Below, piece by piece: positions 16,268-25,054 of a stretch of 64,000 bases of DNA. The DNA lies in assembly GCA_015068055.1 (NCBI GenBank), contig SVLG01000002.1, positions 1-64,000 of the forward strand, in the 5' to 3' direction. Source of the DNA: Oscillospiraceae bacterium (GTDB lineage Bacteria; Bacillota_A; Clostridia; Oscillospirales; Oscillospiraceae). The stretch's first letter is position 1. Each line of letters opens with the position of its first letter. A program made the position numbers and the translations under genes. The notes below the pieces were generated by a model. It was not told the origin of the DNA, made no database searches, and saw only the letters and a list, made by a program, of their open reading frames with translations.

Positions 16268-16296
16268 ATTATACAGCAGGTTATTCCAAAGCTCAA
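16268..16296 (-). promoter_or_regulatory. Sigma-A-type promoter for tetR
   Basis: Minus strand TTGAGC, 17-bp spacer, TATAAT. The -35 box lies in the palindrome GCTCAAGAGC, a possible autoregulatory or termination element. Confidence 0.6.
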
Positions 16297-16316
16297 GAGC
16301 CAGAGGCGAACACAAA

Positions 16317-16982
16317 TCACTTTCTGCGGATGTAAACAATGTTGCTGACCAGAGCGCTGGATGTAGCAGAGCGGAAATGTTCATACTCCTCCCGGGAGAG
16401 ATAGTATTCCTTGCCCCAGGATGACACCTTCAGCCATCCCTCGTCCATACCCGTTACGGTCACATAATGGGCTCTGACAGAGCCGGCAGCTCGCTGTTCA
16501 CCGTTTTCCAGACGATACAGCGTCCCCTTCCCCTTTTTCCAAAGTCTGGGAAAGTTTGGTCCAATGGACAAAATCACCGGAATATCCCGCAGCAGCATCT
16601 CCTCCATCCGTTTCCAGAGCTTCGCCTCACTCATATCCCAGTTGGCACGCAGCGCAAGTCCGTTCTTCCGAAATACACGGTTCAGTCCCAGTGCCAGAGT
16701 GATGCCGTTCATACCAACCGGATAAAGGAGAGGAAAGTATTTACTGCGCAGGAACTGCAGCAATTCTTCGTATTCCTCTTCACTCGGCTCCGCCGGCACA
16801 GCGTCAAGGAGAGGCAGAGGCTTATGATAACGATGAAGATACAGCAGAAGATCCGCAGCCGAAACAATGCCGCAGCCACAGCGACGCATGACCTTGTCCG
16901 GAGAGGCCATTTGATTGCCTCCGTAGCTGCTGCCGCCACCGGCAAGAATAACTTTGGGGTATTCGTGCTTTAGTTCTCTCAT
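16317..16982 (-). CDS. C39-like (papain-fold) protein of unknown function
   Basis: 221 aa, no signal peptide. MRRCGCGIVSAADLLLYL near residues 32-49 has the Cys-Gly context and following helix of papain-fold C39-like peptidases, and VRAHYVTVTGMDEGWLKVSSWG near 170-190 supplies the matching His and aromatic strand. A glutamine usually four or five residues before the Cys is not seen, so catalysis is uncertain. The N-terminus carries a Gly/Ser-rich stretch (AGGGSSYGG). ATG 16982 has GGAG upstream. Divergent from the XRE-desulfoferrodoxin gene. Confidence 0.55.
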   Translation of the reverse strand: MRELKHEYPKVILAGGGSSYGGNQMASPDKVMRRCGCGIVSAADLLLYLHRYHKPLPLLDAVPAEPSEEEYEELLQFLRSKYFPLLYPVGMNGITLALGLNRVFRKNGLALRANWDMSEAKLWKRMEEMLLRDIPVILSIGPNFPRLWKKGKGTLYRLENGEQRAAGSVRAHYVTVTGMDEGWLKVSSWGKEYYLSREEYEHFRSATSSALVSNIVYIRRK

Positions 16983-17048
16983 GTTTCAACTCCATCCAAT
17001 CGGGACAAGACGCACAACAGACGGTTTTCGCTACGCTCTTTACCTATT

Positions 17049-17077
17049 ATTATATGCAGCAGACAGTCCCTTGTAAA
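17049..17077 (-). promoter_or_regulatory. Promoter for C39-like gene
   Basis: Minus strand TTTACA, 17-bp spacer, TATAAT, about 70 bp before the start codon. Confidence 0.55.
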
Positions 17078-17082
17078 GCCCT

Positions 17083-17125
17083 CTACCGATGGTAGGTTGT
17101 CATAATGATGCGACCATGATAGACT
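17083..17125 (+). promoter_or_regulatory. Promoter and small inverted repeat before the XRE-desulfoferrodoxin gene
   Basis: The inverted repeat CTACC-GAT-GGTAG (17083-17095) lies just upstream of TTGTCA (17097-17102), a 17-bp spacer and TAGACT (17120-17125). The repeat borders the -35 box, a good position for an operator, possibly of the encoded XRE protein itself. Confidence 0.45.
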
Positions 17126-17149
17126 ATTCCCGAAGGGAAGTGAAAATCT

Positions 17150-17731
17150 ATGAATTATGTAAACGGAGATGGCATTCGAAAATTGCGCGAGGAGCGCCAT
17201 CTCACGCAAAAGGAATTGGCGGAGCAAATTGGGGTCAGCGACAAAGCGGTCTCCAAATGGGAAACGGGCCGGGGTCTGCCGGACATCAGTGTTCTGGGGC
17301 TTCTGGCTGAGTCGTTGGGTGTTTCCCTTTCGGAGCTTTTTGCCGGAAGCAAAACCATCAATCGCAACAAAAGCGGTAACATGCAGCGCAGCGGTTTCTA
17401 TGTCTGTCCCGTATGCGGCAACGTTATTCACGCTATGGGTGAGGCTTCTTTCAGCTGCTGCGGCATAACACTGCCACGGTTGGAGCCGGAAGCCGCGGAG
17501 CAGGAGCATTCCATACACGTGGAAACAATGGACGATGAGTACTATGTTACTCTCAAACACCCAATGACCCAGGAACATCACATCTCCTTCATAGCCTATC
17601 TGAACTGGGAGCGACTGCAGCTGGTCAAGCTGTACCCGGAGCAGGAAGCCGCGGCACGCTTTGCCCGTTTTGGCAAGGGTACTCTCTATATCTACTGCAG
17701 GAAAGACGGACTATTTTCCGTGAAACTGTAA
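17150..17731 (+). CDS. XRE regulator fused to a desulfoferrodoxin-like module
   Basis: 193 aa. Residues 8-62 are an XRE HTH (IRKLREERHLTQKELAEQIG, SDKAVSKWETGRGLPDI). Residues 84-107 match the desulforedoxin FeCys4 knot: C86, C89, C103, C104 in CPVCGN and CCG. Residues 118-190 resemble the superoxide-reductase domain: H120, HPMTQEH with H137 and H143, and C183. The fourth His of the known His4Cys iron site is replaced by D186 (CRKDG instead of CNxHG). I infer an iron-based redox or superoxide sensor. The ATG at 17150 has only a weak GGGAAG upstream. Divergent from the C39-like gene. Confidence 0.82.
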   Translation: MNYVNGDGIRKLREERHLTQKELAEQIGVSDKAVSKWETGRGLPDISVLGLLAESLGVSLSELFAGSKTINRNKSGNMQRSGFYVCPVCGNVIHAMGEASFSCCGITLPRLEPEAAEQEHSIHVETMDDEYYVTLKHPMTQEHHISFIAYLNWERLQLVKLYPEQEAAARFARFGKGTLYIYCRKDGLFSVKL

Positions 17732-17734
17732 AAA

Positions 17735-17760
17735 ATCCCCCCACGATTTCGTGGGGGGAT
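17735..17760 (-). terminator. Terminator after tyrS
   Basis: An 11-bp perfect stem ATCCCCCCACG/CGTGGGGGGAT with a 4-nt loop, followed by TTTTT on the minus strand. It also separates the converging XRE gene, but lacks a T run in that direction. Confidence 0.88.
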
Positions 17761-17766
17761 ACTTCT

Positions 17767-18984
17767 TTACTTCAGAACCACGCGCTTGAAATTCTTCTTA
17801 CCGCGACGAAGGACAACACCCTCACGCAGCTGCTCAGCGCTGAAGCTGGCAGCGATATCGCTGACCTTTTCATCACCACAGAGTACGCCGCCCTGCTGGA
17901 TGTTGCGGCGTGCATCGCTGCGGCTGGCGCAGAGCCCGGAGAGCACCAGCAGACTCATGATGTCTGCCTTGCCGTCCACCAGATCGCTCTCGGCAATAAC
18001 GGTCTCGGGCACTTCCTCCGTATTGCCGGAGAAAACCGCGCGGGCCTTGGCGCGGGCGCTCCCGGCCTCTTCCTCGCCGTGAACCAGCTTGGTGAGTTCG
18101 TAGGCAAGAATCTCCTTGGCGGTGTTCAGCTGAGCGCCCTCCCACTTGTCCATGGCATCGATTTCCTCGATGGGCAGGAAGGTGAGCATACGGATGCACT
18201 TGAGAACGTCGGCATCGCCCACGTTGCGCCAGTACTGGTAGAAATCGTAGGGTGCGGTCTTGTTGGGGTCGAGCCACACCGCACCGCTGGCGGTTTTACC
18301 CATCTTCTTGCCCTCGCTGTTCATCAGGAGGGTAATGGTCATGGCGTAAGCGTCCTTACCAAGCTTCTTTCGGATCAGCTCGGTGCCGCCCAGCATATTG
18401 CTCCACTGGTCGTCGCCGCCAAACTGCATGTTGCAGCCGTACTCCTTGAACAGATGATAAAAGTCATAGCTCTGCATGATCATGTAGTTAAACTCCAGGA
18501 AGCTAAGCCCCTTCTCCATACGCTGCTTGTAGCACTCGGCACGGAGCATGTTATTCACGGAGAAACAGGCGCCCACCTCGCGGAGCAGTTCTACATAGTT
18601 GAGCTTCAGCAGCCAGTCCGCGTTGTTAACCATGATGGCCTTGCCGTCGCCAAACTCGATGAAACGCTCCATCTGCTTTTTGAAGCAGTCGCAGTTATGC
18701 TGGATGGTTTCGGCGGTCATCATACTGCGCATATCGGTGCGACCGGAGGGGTCGCCAATATGTCCGGTGCCGCCGCCGATCAGTACCACAGGGCGGTTTC
18801 CCGCCATCTGCAGGCGCTTCATAAGGCACAGAGCCATGAAGTGGCCCACGTGCAGGCTGTCGGCAGTGGGATCAAAGCCAATGTAGAAGGTAGCCTTGCC
18901 GGTATTGACCAGTTCGCGAATTTCTTCCTCATCGGTAACCTGAGCAATAAGGCCGCGGGCCTTCAGTTCTTCGTAAATCTGCAT
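17767..18984 (-). CDS. tyrS: Tyrosyl-tRNA synthetase
   Basis: 405 aa. Charges tRNA-Tyr. A class I synthetase: HVGH at 45-48 (HIGH motif) and KMGKT near 227-231 (KMSKS variant), with GGGTGHIGDPSGR and the C-terminal S4-like RNA-binding tail (ARRNIQQGGVLCGDEKV). ATG 18984 has GAGGAAAG upstream. Preceded by a complete T-box leader reading a Tyr codon, so it is induced by uncharged tRNA-Tyr. Confidence 0.97.
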   Translation of the reverse strand: MQIYEELKARGLIAQVTDEEEIRELVNTGKATFYIGFDPTADSLHVGHFMALCLMKRLQMAGNRPVVLIGGGTGHIGDPSGRTDMRSMMTAETIQHNCDCFKKQMERFIEFGDGKAIMVNNADWLLKLNYVELLREVGACFSVNNMLRAECYKQRMEKGLSFLEFNYMIMQSYDFYHLFKEYGCNMQFGGDDQWSNMLGGTELIRKKLGKDAYAMTITLLMNSEGKKMGKTASGAVWLDPNKTAPYDFYQYWRNVGDADVLKCIRMLTFLPIEEIDAMDKWEGAQLNTAKEILAYELTKLVHGEEEAGSARAKARAVFSGNTEEVPETVIAESDLVDGKADIMSLLVLSGLCASRSDARRNIQQGGVLCGDEKVSDIAASFSAEQLREGVVLRRGKKNFKRVVLK

Positions 18985-19029
18985 GTTTCTTTCCTCGCTT
19001 ATCAATTTTATCTGTGAAGATACCTCGCA

Positions 19030-19292
19030 AAAAGCCCTCTGTCCCGGAAAGGGACAGAGGGCGATCATGTCGCGGTACCACCTCTGCTTTTGCTGCACAA
19101 ACGCGCAGCCTCAGCGCACGTCAGAAAACGTGCTGCGCTGTAACGGGCGCACCCGGAACACGCCTACCGGGAAAAACCTTTCGGGTGTCAGCTCCGCGGT
19201 GTATTCACTCGCTTCCCCTCTCCCCTTCCCACCAAACAGGGGTTCTCTGTGCAGGGAACAAACGGTTACTTCTCCGCATCATCGCCGTAGCG
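19030..19292 (-). promoter_or_regulatory. Tyrosine T-box riboswitch
   Basis: On the minus strand the leader carries a stem I with AGAAGTAA and a specifier loop GAATACACC, whose TAC codon (19203-19201) specifies Tyr. The T-box core GGTGGTACCGCG follows (rc at 19071-19082), then a 12-bp intrinsic terminator GCCCTCTGTCCC/GGGACAGAGGGC plus TTTTT (19030-19062). All essential parts of the class are present and the codon agrees with tyrS. Confidence 0.95.
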
Positions 19293-19298
19293 GTCCTT

Positions 19299-19327
19299 AT
19301 TTTAGCGGATATGTCCTCACTTGTCAA
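19299..19327 (-). promoter_or_regulatory. tyrS promoter, overlapping the 3' end of recN
   Basis: Minus strand TTGACA, 17-bp spacer, TAAAAT: a near-consensus sigma-A promoter whose -35 box lies in the last codons of recN. Confidence 0.8.
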
Positions 19328-21005
19328 GGAGAGAGGCACGGAATTTCTCAGCCTGATCCAGCATTTCACCAACACTTTCCAGCAGAGCTTCGGTGATGAC
19401 TCCGCCGCCGGTGATGCGGGCCAGTTCCTCGCAGCGTCCCCGACGGTCCAGTTCGGTGATAGCCGTATAGGTTCGGCCATTCCGCTCCTCTTTTCTCACG
19501 AGAAGCTGGGCGTCCGCCATGGCAGCAATCTGCGGCAGGTGCGTAACACAAAGTACCTGCTTTGTGCGGGACAGGGCCGCCAGCTTTTCTCCGATGCGCT
19601 GCGCCGCAATGCCGGAAACGCCGGCATCCACTTCGTCAAAGATCTGTGTCGGCACGGGGTCGCGCAGGGCAAAAACATTCTTCAGCGCCAGCATGATGCG
19701 TGAAAGCTCACCGCCGGAAGCGATGCGGCTGATGGGCCCAAGAGCCTCACCCGCGTTTGCGGACATAACAAATCGTACCCGATCCGCCCCCGTACTGTCA
19801 AAGCCCGGAGCCGACTCAACAGGGTCAAAGGCGGCTTCAAAGCGCACAGAGGGCATACTCAGATCGCGAAGCTCCTCAACAACGCGCTTTTGCAGTCTGT
19901 CTGCTGCGATCTTTCTCTCTTTGGAGAGCTTCTCGGCCGCATCCTTTGCCTTCTTCCCGGCCTGCTGCAGTTCCCGTTCCAGCTTCTCCAGCCGATCCCC
20001 GGCATATTCCAACTCGTCCAGCCGCTGCCGGCTCTCGTCCAGCATACGGATAAGCCCGGTCTCGTCGGTCATGTACCGCTTTTCAAGCCGCCGTAAAAGC
20101 GCCAGCCTCTCTTCCAGCTTGTCATATTCCTCGGGAGAAAAGTCAAGTTCTGCCTGTTTTTCACGGATACTTTCCGCGGCATCTTCCAGAATAGCCGCTG
20201 CCTCACGTATCTGCGCAGCGCTCTTTTCCAGCTCCGGGCACCAGGCAGATGCCCGCTCGGCAGCATACGCCGCATCACCACAAAGGGAAACCGCACTCTC
20301 CTCGCTACCGTACAGGGCTTCATAGGCTGCATCCAACTGCTCCGTCAGCTTCTCGCTGTTACGCAGCAGATCACGACGGGCGCAAAGTTCATCCTCTTCT
20401 CCTGCGCGCAGCTGTGCCTTCTCCAGATCTGCCACACGCTGCCGGAGGCTTTCCTCCAAATGGGCCTTGTCCAGCTCGTCCATACTGAGCTTCTGCTTCT
20501 CGCGGCGAAGTGCCGTATAGGCCGCATAAGCACAGCGGAATTCATCCAAGGCTTCCTCCGAAACGCCGAAGCGGTCCAGATAGCCCAAATGCAGCTTCTC
20601 ATCCAGCAGCTGTCTGCCGTCGTTCTGTCCGTGGATGTCCAGAAGCAAGGCGCCCAGCTCACGAAGCTGCGCCGCCGTAACCGGCATACCGTTCACCCGG
20701 GCAGATGACTTTCCATCGGCACCGATCCGCCGCTGAAGGATGAGTTCCTCTTCTTCCTCCAGATCATTTTCTCTGCACCAGTCTGAAACGGGAGCCGCAT
20801 CAAAAACAGCCGAAACGGCGGCCTTCTCTGCGCCGGTACGCACCAGCTCACGGCTGGTTCGCCCGCCGAGGACCGCCTGTATGGAGTCAATGACGATGGA
20901 CTTACCGGCACCGGTCTCGCCGGTCAGTACGTTAAGCCCCGGTGCAAACTCTATATCCGCTTTCTCAATGACGGCGATATTCTCGATGTGTAAACTCCGA
21001 AGCAT
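19317..21005 (-). CDS. recN: DNA repair ATPase RecN
   Basis: 562 aa, the usual size. SMC-like protein of double-strand-break repair. The Walker A GETGAGKSIVIDSI is near residue 29; long coiled-coil arms (about 150-370, rich in Glu/Leu/Arg) flank the hinge; the signature IASGGELSRIMLALK and Walker B TQIFDEVDAGVSG are in the C-terminal half. The ATG overlaps the argR stop by one nt (TGATG), giving the conserved argR-recN pair. The 3' end hosts the tyrS promoter. Confidence 0.96.
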   Translation of the reverse strand: MLRSLHIENIAVIEKADIEFAPGLNVLTGETGAGKSIVIDSIQAVLGGRTSRELVRTGAEKAAVSAVFDAAPVSDWCRENDLEEEEELILQRRIGADGKSSARVNGMPVTAAQLRELGALLLDIHGQNDGRQLLDEKLHLGYLDRFGVSEEALDEFRCAYAAYTALRREKQKLSMDELDKAHLEESLRQRVADLEKAQLRAGEEDELCARRDLLRNSEKLTEQLDAAYEALYGSEESAVSLCGDAAYAAERASAWCPELEKSAAQIREAAAILEDAAESIREKQAELDFSPEEYDKLEERLALLRRLEKRYMTDETGLIRMLDESRQRLDELEYAGDRLEKLERELQQAGKKAKDAAEKLSKERKIAADRLQKRVVEELRDLSMPSVRFEAAFDPVESAPGFDSTGADRVRFVMSANAGEALGPISRIASGGELSRIMLALKNVFALRDPVPTQIFDEVDAGVSGIAAQRIGEKLAALSRTKQVLCVTHLPQIAAMADAQLLVRKEERNGRTYTAITELDRRGRCEELARITGGGVITEALLESVGEMLDQAEKFRASLLDK

Positions 21006-21454
21006 CAGAGCATGGCCTCGATTTCCAGATAGAAGAGCGAGGCAGCTTCGTTGGTCTTCATGGCGAGAAACACAGTATCGTCACCGGCCAGCGTGCCAAC
21101 CAGTTCAGGAATGGACATATGATCCAGAGCAGACGCAGCGGCATTGGCAAGACCCGGCATGGTATGGAGAACCACAAGGTTCTGTGCATAGTCATAAGAA
21201 ATGACACACTCCCGGAAAATCTTACGCAGACGAATATCAAAATCGGAAAGTTCGTCCCGGTTCACCACCACATAGCGGTAGCTGCCGCTGGGAGAAAGCT
21301 CCTTGACCAGACGCAGTTCCTTGATGTCGCGGGAAAGCGTAGCCTGTGTACTCTTGATGCCACGCTCCATAAGTGCTTCCATCATCTGATTCTGCGTTTC
21401 AATGTCCTGCTGGGAAATGAGTTCAAGGATCATAGCCTGTCGGGTACTTTTCAT
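21005..21454 (-). CDS. argR: Arginine repressor ArgR
   Basis: 149 aa, standard length. Winged-helix N-terminus (MKSTRQAMILELISQQDIET, then TQATLSRDIKELRLVK) and a C-terminal arginine-binding and hexamer domain (LVVLHTMPGLANAAASALD, GTLAGDDTVFLA). Controls arginine metabolism in the presence of L-arginine. The ATG follows AAAGGACGG. Coupled to recN downstream, a widespread Firmicutes arrangement with no known functional link. Confidence 0.96.
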   Translation of the reverse strand: MKSTRQAMILELISQQDIETQNQMMEALMERGIKSTQATLSRDIKELRLVKELSPSGSYRYVVVNRDELSDFDIRLRKIFRECVISYDYAQNLVVLHTMPGLANAAASALDHMSIPELVGTLAGDDTVFLAMKTNEAASLFYLEIEAML

Positions 21455-21478
21455 TTATTTCCGTCCTTTCCACCGCGC

Positions 21479-22342
21479 TCACGCCCGGTCGCTTAATTTT
21501 GCATATGCCGTGTCATAAAAACTTTTTCCGCTGAGCAAAGCCATATTTGTTACATGCCCGGAGCGGCAAATGCGGATCTCATCGCCGTCCCACAGCATAG
21601 TCTGATCGGCACCGTCCAGAGAAAGGAGTGCTTTCTTATCTCCCAACTCCACCGGCCGTATACTTACCTGTCTGCCAGGTGCCAGCACAAAGGAGCGGGC
21701 TGCCAGCCGATGGGCACAAATGGGAGTAATGAGGATATTCTCTGCGTCCGGCTCCACCAGAGGACCGCCAGCCGCCATGGAATAGGCGGTGGCACCGGTG
21801 GGGCTGGCAATAATAATCCCGTCACCGGAAAACTCCGTGATTTTAATGCCGTCACCATAAGCCGCCATTCGCACCGTATTGACAATGCCGTTGATAACCG
21901 CATCGTTGAGGGAATGGCCGGATAAAATCGTCACACCGTCCCGAACCAGGCGGACTTCCAGCATCATACGCTTTTGCAGAATGAATTTACCGGCTGCGGC
22001 TTCCTTCAGCCGCTCGATCTCGCCGCTTTCAAGCTCCGTCAAAAAGCCCTTGTGACCCAGATTTACACCCAGCATCGGCACACCGCTGCCAAGCGCCGCG
22101 CGGGCAGCCTGCAGCATTGTACCGTCACCACCCAGCGTAACCAGCAGGCGTGCACCCGGCAGCACATCCTCCAGCGCCTCCAGCAAGAGATCCTTCGGAA
22201 AGGTATCCTCCTTACCGGTACTCAGGAGCGGGCTTATGCGGACACCGTAGCCCTCCGCTTCAAGAATCGCTTTGGCGCGTCTGGTAGTCTCCAGATAATG
22301 ATCCCGATGCGGGTTGGGACATAAGAGGATGTGTCCTGTCAT
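21479..22342 (-). CDS. nadK: NAD kinase
   Basis: 287 aa. Phosphorylates NAD to NADP. Contains GGDGTML (71-77) with the catalytic Asp, the NAD-binding HSLNDAVI, and SPTGATAYSMAAGGP. Its ATG overlaps the tlyA stop by 4 nt (ATGA), so it is translationally coupled. Position between tlyA and argR is conserved in Firmicutes. Confidence 0.96.
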   Translation of the reverse strand: MTGHILLCPNPHRDHYLETTRRAKAILEAEGYGVRISPLLSTGKEDTFPKDLLLEALEDVLPGARLLVTLGGDGTMLQAARAALGSGVPMLGVNLGHKGFLTELESGEIERLKEAAAGKFILQKRMMLEVRLVRDGVTILSGHSLNDAVINGIVNTVRMAAYGDGIKITEFSGDGIIIASPTGATAYSMAAGGPLVEPDAENILITPICAHRLAARSFVLAPGRQVSIRPVELGDKKALLSLDGADQTMLWDGDEIRICRSGHVTNMALLSGKSFYDTAYAKLSDRA

Positions 22343-23157
22343 TTGTTTTCCTCCTCATCCTTGCTGTGGTGAGCATGGGACGCCGCTACCAGCGCCTCCA
22401 GATCCGGCACAATGGACTCCGTGCCGTCCTTTTCAATCCATGCCAGATACTCGATATTCCCCTCCGGACCGCGTATGGGCGAGAAGTCCAGCCCCAGCAA
22501 GCTGAATCCCGCTTCTCTGGAATAGCTCAGGAAATTCTCCAGCACCTCCACGTGAACCGCCGCCTCGCGTACAACGCCCTTTTTACCCACCTTTTCCTTC
22601 CCGGCTTCGAACTGGGGTTTTACCAGGCAAACAGCCCGGCCATGGTCCTTTAAAAGGCCGTAGACTGCCGGGAGAATGAGCCGCAGAGAAATAAAGCTCA
22701 GGTCCATCACTGCCAGATCAATTTCATCGGGAACTTCTTCATGGGTAAGGTAGCGGACATTGGTGCGCTCCATGCAAACCACGCGCTCGTCCTGTCGAAG
22801 CTGCCAGGCAAGCTGACCATAGCCCACATCGATGGCATAGACTCTGGACGCGCCGTTTTTCAGAAGCACATCCGTAAAACCGCCGGTGCTGGCACCACAG
22901 TCCGCACAAATGCAGCCGCTGGGGTCGATGGAGAACACCTTTACTGCTTTTTCCAGCTTCAAGCCCCCCCGGCTTACATAGGGAATCACCTCGCCGCGCA
23001 GCACCACATCCGCATCCGGCGGAAAAGCCGTTCCGGGTTTTGTCTCTTTTTGACCGTTCACATATACGAGCCCAGCCATAATACTGGTTTTTGCCCGCTC
23101 TCTGGAGGGGGCAAGGCCCTTGTCAAAAACCAACTGGTCAAGTCTTACTTTCTTCAT
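22339..23157 (-). CDS. TlyA-family rRNA 2'-O-methyltransferase
   Basis: 272 aa. N-terminal S4 domain (MKKVRLDQLVFDKGLAPSRE through VYVNG, about 1-65) and C-terminal FtsJ-like methyltransferase domain with the SAM loop DCGASTGGFTDVLL, VMDLSFISL and KPQFEAGKE. TlyA methylates 16S and/or 23S rRNA in characterised species. ATG 23157 has AAGGAG upstream and lies inside the dxs 3' end (20-nt overlap). Confidence 0.93.
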   Translation of the reverse strand: MKKVRLDQLVFDKGLAPSRERAKTSIMAGLVYVNGQKETKPGTAFPPDADVVLRGEVIPYVSRGGLKLEKAVKVFSIDPSGCICADCGASTGGFTDVLLKNGASRVYAIDVGYGQLAWQLRQDERVVCMERTNVRYLTHEEVPDEIDLAVMDLSFISLRLILPAVYGLLKDHGRAVCLVKPQFEAGKEKVGKKGVVREAAVHVEVLENFLSYSREAGFSLLGLDFSPIRGPEGNIEYLAWIEKDGTESIVPDLEALVAASHAHHSKDEEENK

Positions 23158-24991
23158 GGAGCATCTCCTTTGCCGCGCTGACAATCCCCGCCGCGTCAAT
23201 ACCCAGCTCGCGACGCAAATCGCTTACACTGCCATGACTCACGATGCCGCTGCCAAGGTCCAGCTGCCGCACCGCACGCAGCGCAATTCCCGCAGCCGCC
23301 GCGCAGGCCAGAAGCTGCATACCTGCGCTGCCCGCCCGGCAGCACTCCTCAACGCTCATAAATCGTCCTGTTTTTTGCAGAGAGCGGCACACAACCTGCT
23401 CACCCATGGGCCGCAGTGTATTGAGTTTAATAAGTTCAACACTTATCCCATCTGCACGAAGGCAGTCAGCTGCCGCCAACGCATCATTTATGGAAATACC
23501 ATGGGTCACCAGCGTAAAATCACTGCCCTCACGCAGAATGTCGGCAGCCTCGCCGCTCCAGCCGTCGCCGTACTGTCCTTCTCTGCCCCGGGGGTAACAG
23601 ATGGCCGCCGGACCGACCTCCTGCTCCACCGCCTCCCGGAGCATATCCCGAAGCTCCTGAAAACTGGCGGGGGCATATATACGCATGCCGGGCACGCTGC
23701 TCAGATAGGCGAGGCCAAAACTGCCATGATGGGTCTCGCCGTCGGCACCGACAAGCCCGCTTCGATCCACAGCCACTACGGCATGAAGGCCCATGAGAGC
23801 CCAATCTTCGATCAGCATATCATAGGCACGCTGCAGAAAGCTGTTATAAACAGCAAAAACCGGCTTCATTCCCTGCCGGGCAAGACCGCCGGACATGGCT
23901 ACTGCGTGGCCCTCGGCAATGCCCACATCAAAGAAGCGCTTCGGATAACGCTGGGCAAAGCATTCCAGACCGGTGCCATCCACCATGGCAGCCGTCACCG
24001 CGCATATATGCTCATCCTGCCCGGCAAGCTCTGTAAGCGCATGTCCAAAACAGGCTGAGAAATCCTCCGCAGCAGCATCCAGTATCCCCTCACTTGGGTT
24101 GAAGGGCGAAACACCGTGGTACAGGCTGGGGTTTTTCTCCGCGTACGAAAAGCCCTTGCCCTTGGTGGTAAGCACATGGAGAAGGACGGGACGACGCAGG
24201 TTCCGCGCCCAGTGGATGCTCTTTTCCAGTTCCTTCACATCATGACCATCCACGGGTCCAATATACTCAAAGCCCAATTCACTGAAAACATTATTGGGCA
24301 TCAGGACATCCTTGACAAATTCCTTGGTTCTGTGTGTAAAGCCGTAAAGCTTCGGGTGATGCTCCGTAACCTCCCGGTACCTGCGCTTAAAATTAACATA
24401 CCCCTGCTTCACGCGTGCCGCGCTGAGGAACTTTGCCATGCCGCCAACATTCTGGTTGATGGACATGCCGTTGTCATTCAGAATCAGGACCAGGGCCTCA
24501 CCGCTCTGGGCGGCGTCACAAAGGCCCTCATAGCTGAGGCCGCCGGTGAGCGCACCGTCACCAATTACCGCGGCAACGTCATAACTCTCACCGCTGAGGC
24601 TGCGTCCCCGGGCCATGCCAAGAGCAAGAGAAACCGAGTCGGAAGCATGTCCAGCCACAAAGGCGTCGCAGCGACTCTCACAGGGCTTCGGATAGCCGGA
24701 AAGACCGCCAAACTGCCGAAGCGTCTCAAAACGCTCCCGACGCCCGGTTAGTATCTTGTGGGTATAACTCTGATGACCCACATCGAATAGAATGCGGTCC
24801 ACAGCGGGATCGTATACACGATGCAGAGCAACCGTCAACTCCACAGTACCCAGATTGGACGCAAGATGCCCACCGGTTTGCGAAATATTCTCTAAAAGAA
24901 AGGCTCTAATTTCGGCACATAACTGCGGCAGTTTCTCCGCTGAAAGCCGCCGAAGGTCCGTATTTGTATTTATAGAACTCAGTATATTCAA
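23138..24991 (-). CDS. dxs: 1-deoxy-D-xylulose-5-phosphate synthase
   Basis: 617 aa, normal length. The first, rate-limiting step of the MEP isoprenoid pathway, which also feeds thiamine and pyridoxal synthesis. Thiamine-diphosphate enzyme: TGGHLASNLG, FDVGHQSYTHKILTGR, the GDGALTGG...ILNDNGMSIN motif near 145-178, and the transketolase pyrimidine domain (EGHAVAMSGGLA). A TTG start at 24991 is chosen: GGGG lies 8 nt upstream and the N-terminus then aligns with the family; no earlier ATG exists. Its promoter overlaps the ispA terminator. Confidence 0.96.
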   Translation of the reverse strand: MNILSSINTNTDLRRLSAEKLPQLCAEIRAFLLENISQTGGHLASNLGTVELTVALHRVYDPAVDRILFDVGHQSYTHKILTGRRERFETLRQFGGLSGYPKPCESRCDAFVAGHASDSVSLALGMARGRSLSGESYDVAAVIGDGALTGGLSYEGLCDAAQSGEALVLILNDNGMSINQNVGGMAKFLSAARVKQGYVNFKRRYREVTEHHPKLYGFTHRTKEFVKDVLMPNNVFSELGFEYIGPVDGHDVKELEKSIHWARNLRRPVLLHVLTTKGKGFSYAEKNPSLYHGVSPFNPSEGILDAAAEDFSACFGHALTELAGQDEHICAVTAAMVDGTGLECFAQRYPKRFFDVGIAEGHAVAMSGGLARQGMKPVFAVYNSFLQRAYDMLIEDWALMGLHAVVAVDRSGLVGADGETHHGSFGLAYLSSVPGMRIYAPASFQELRDMLREAVEQEVGPAAICYPRGREGQYGDGWSGEAADILREGSDFTLVTHGISINDALAAADCLRADGISVELIKLNTLRPMGEQVVCRSLQKTGRFMSVEECCRAGSAGMQLLACAAAAGIALRAVRQLDLGSGIVSHGSVSDLRRELGIDAAGIVSAAKEMLHEESKT

Positions 24992-25025
24992 GAGTATATC
25001 CCCTTTGAATGCATAGATCTACTGT

Positions 25026-25054
25026 ATAATACCAAATAAAACACCTCTTTACAA
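25026..25054 (-). promoter_or_regulatory. dxs promoter overlapping the ispA terminator
   Basis: Minus strand TTGTAA, 17-bp spacer, TATTAT. The -35 box is formed by the loop and 3' arm of the preceding terminator hairpin. Confidence 0.7.

Noticed and set aside
16291..16300. GCTCAAGAGC as a terminator after the C39-like gene
   Set aside because: Only four pairs, no T run; noted instead as part of the tetR promoter.
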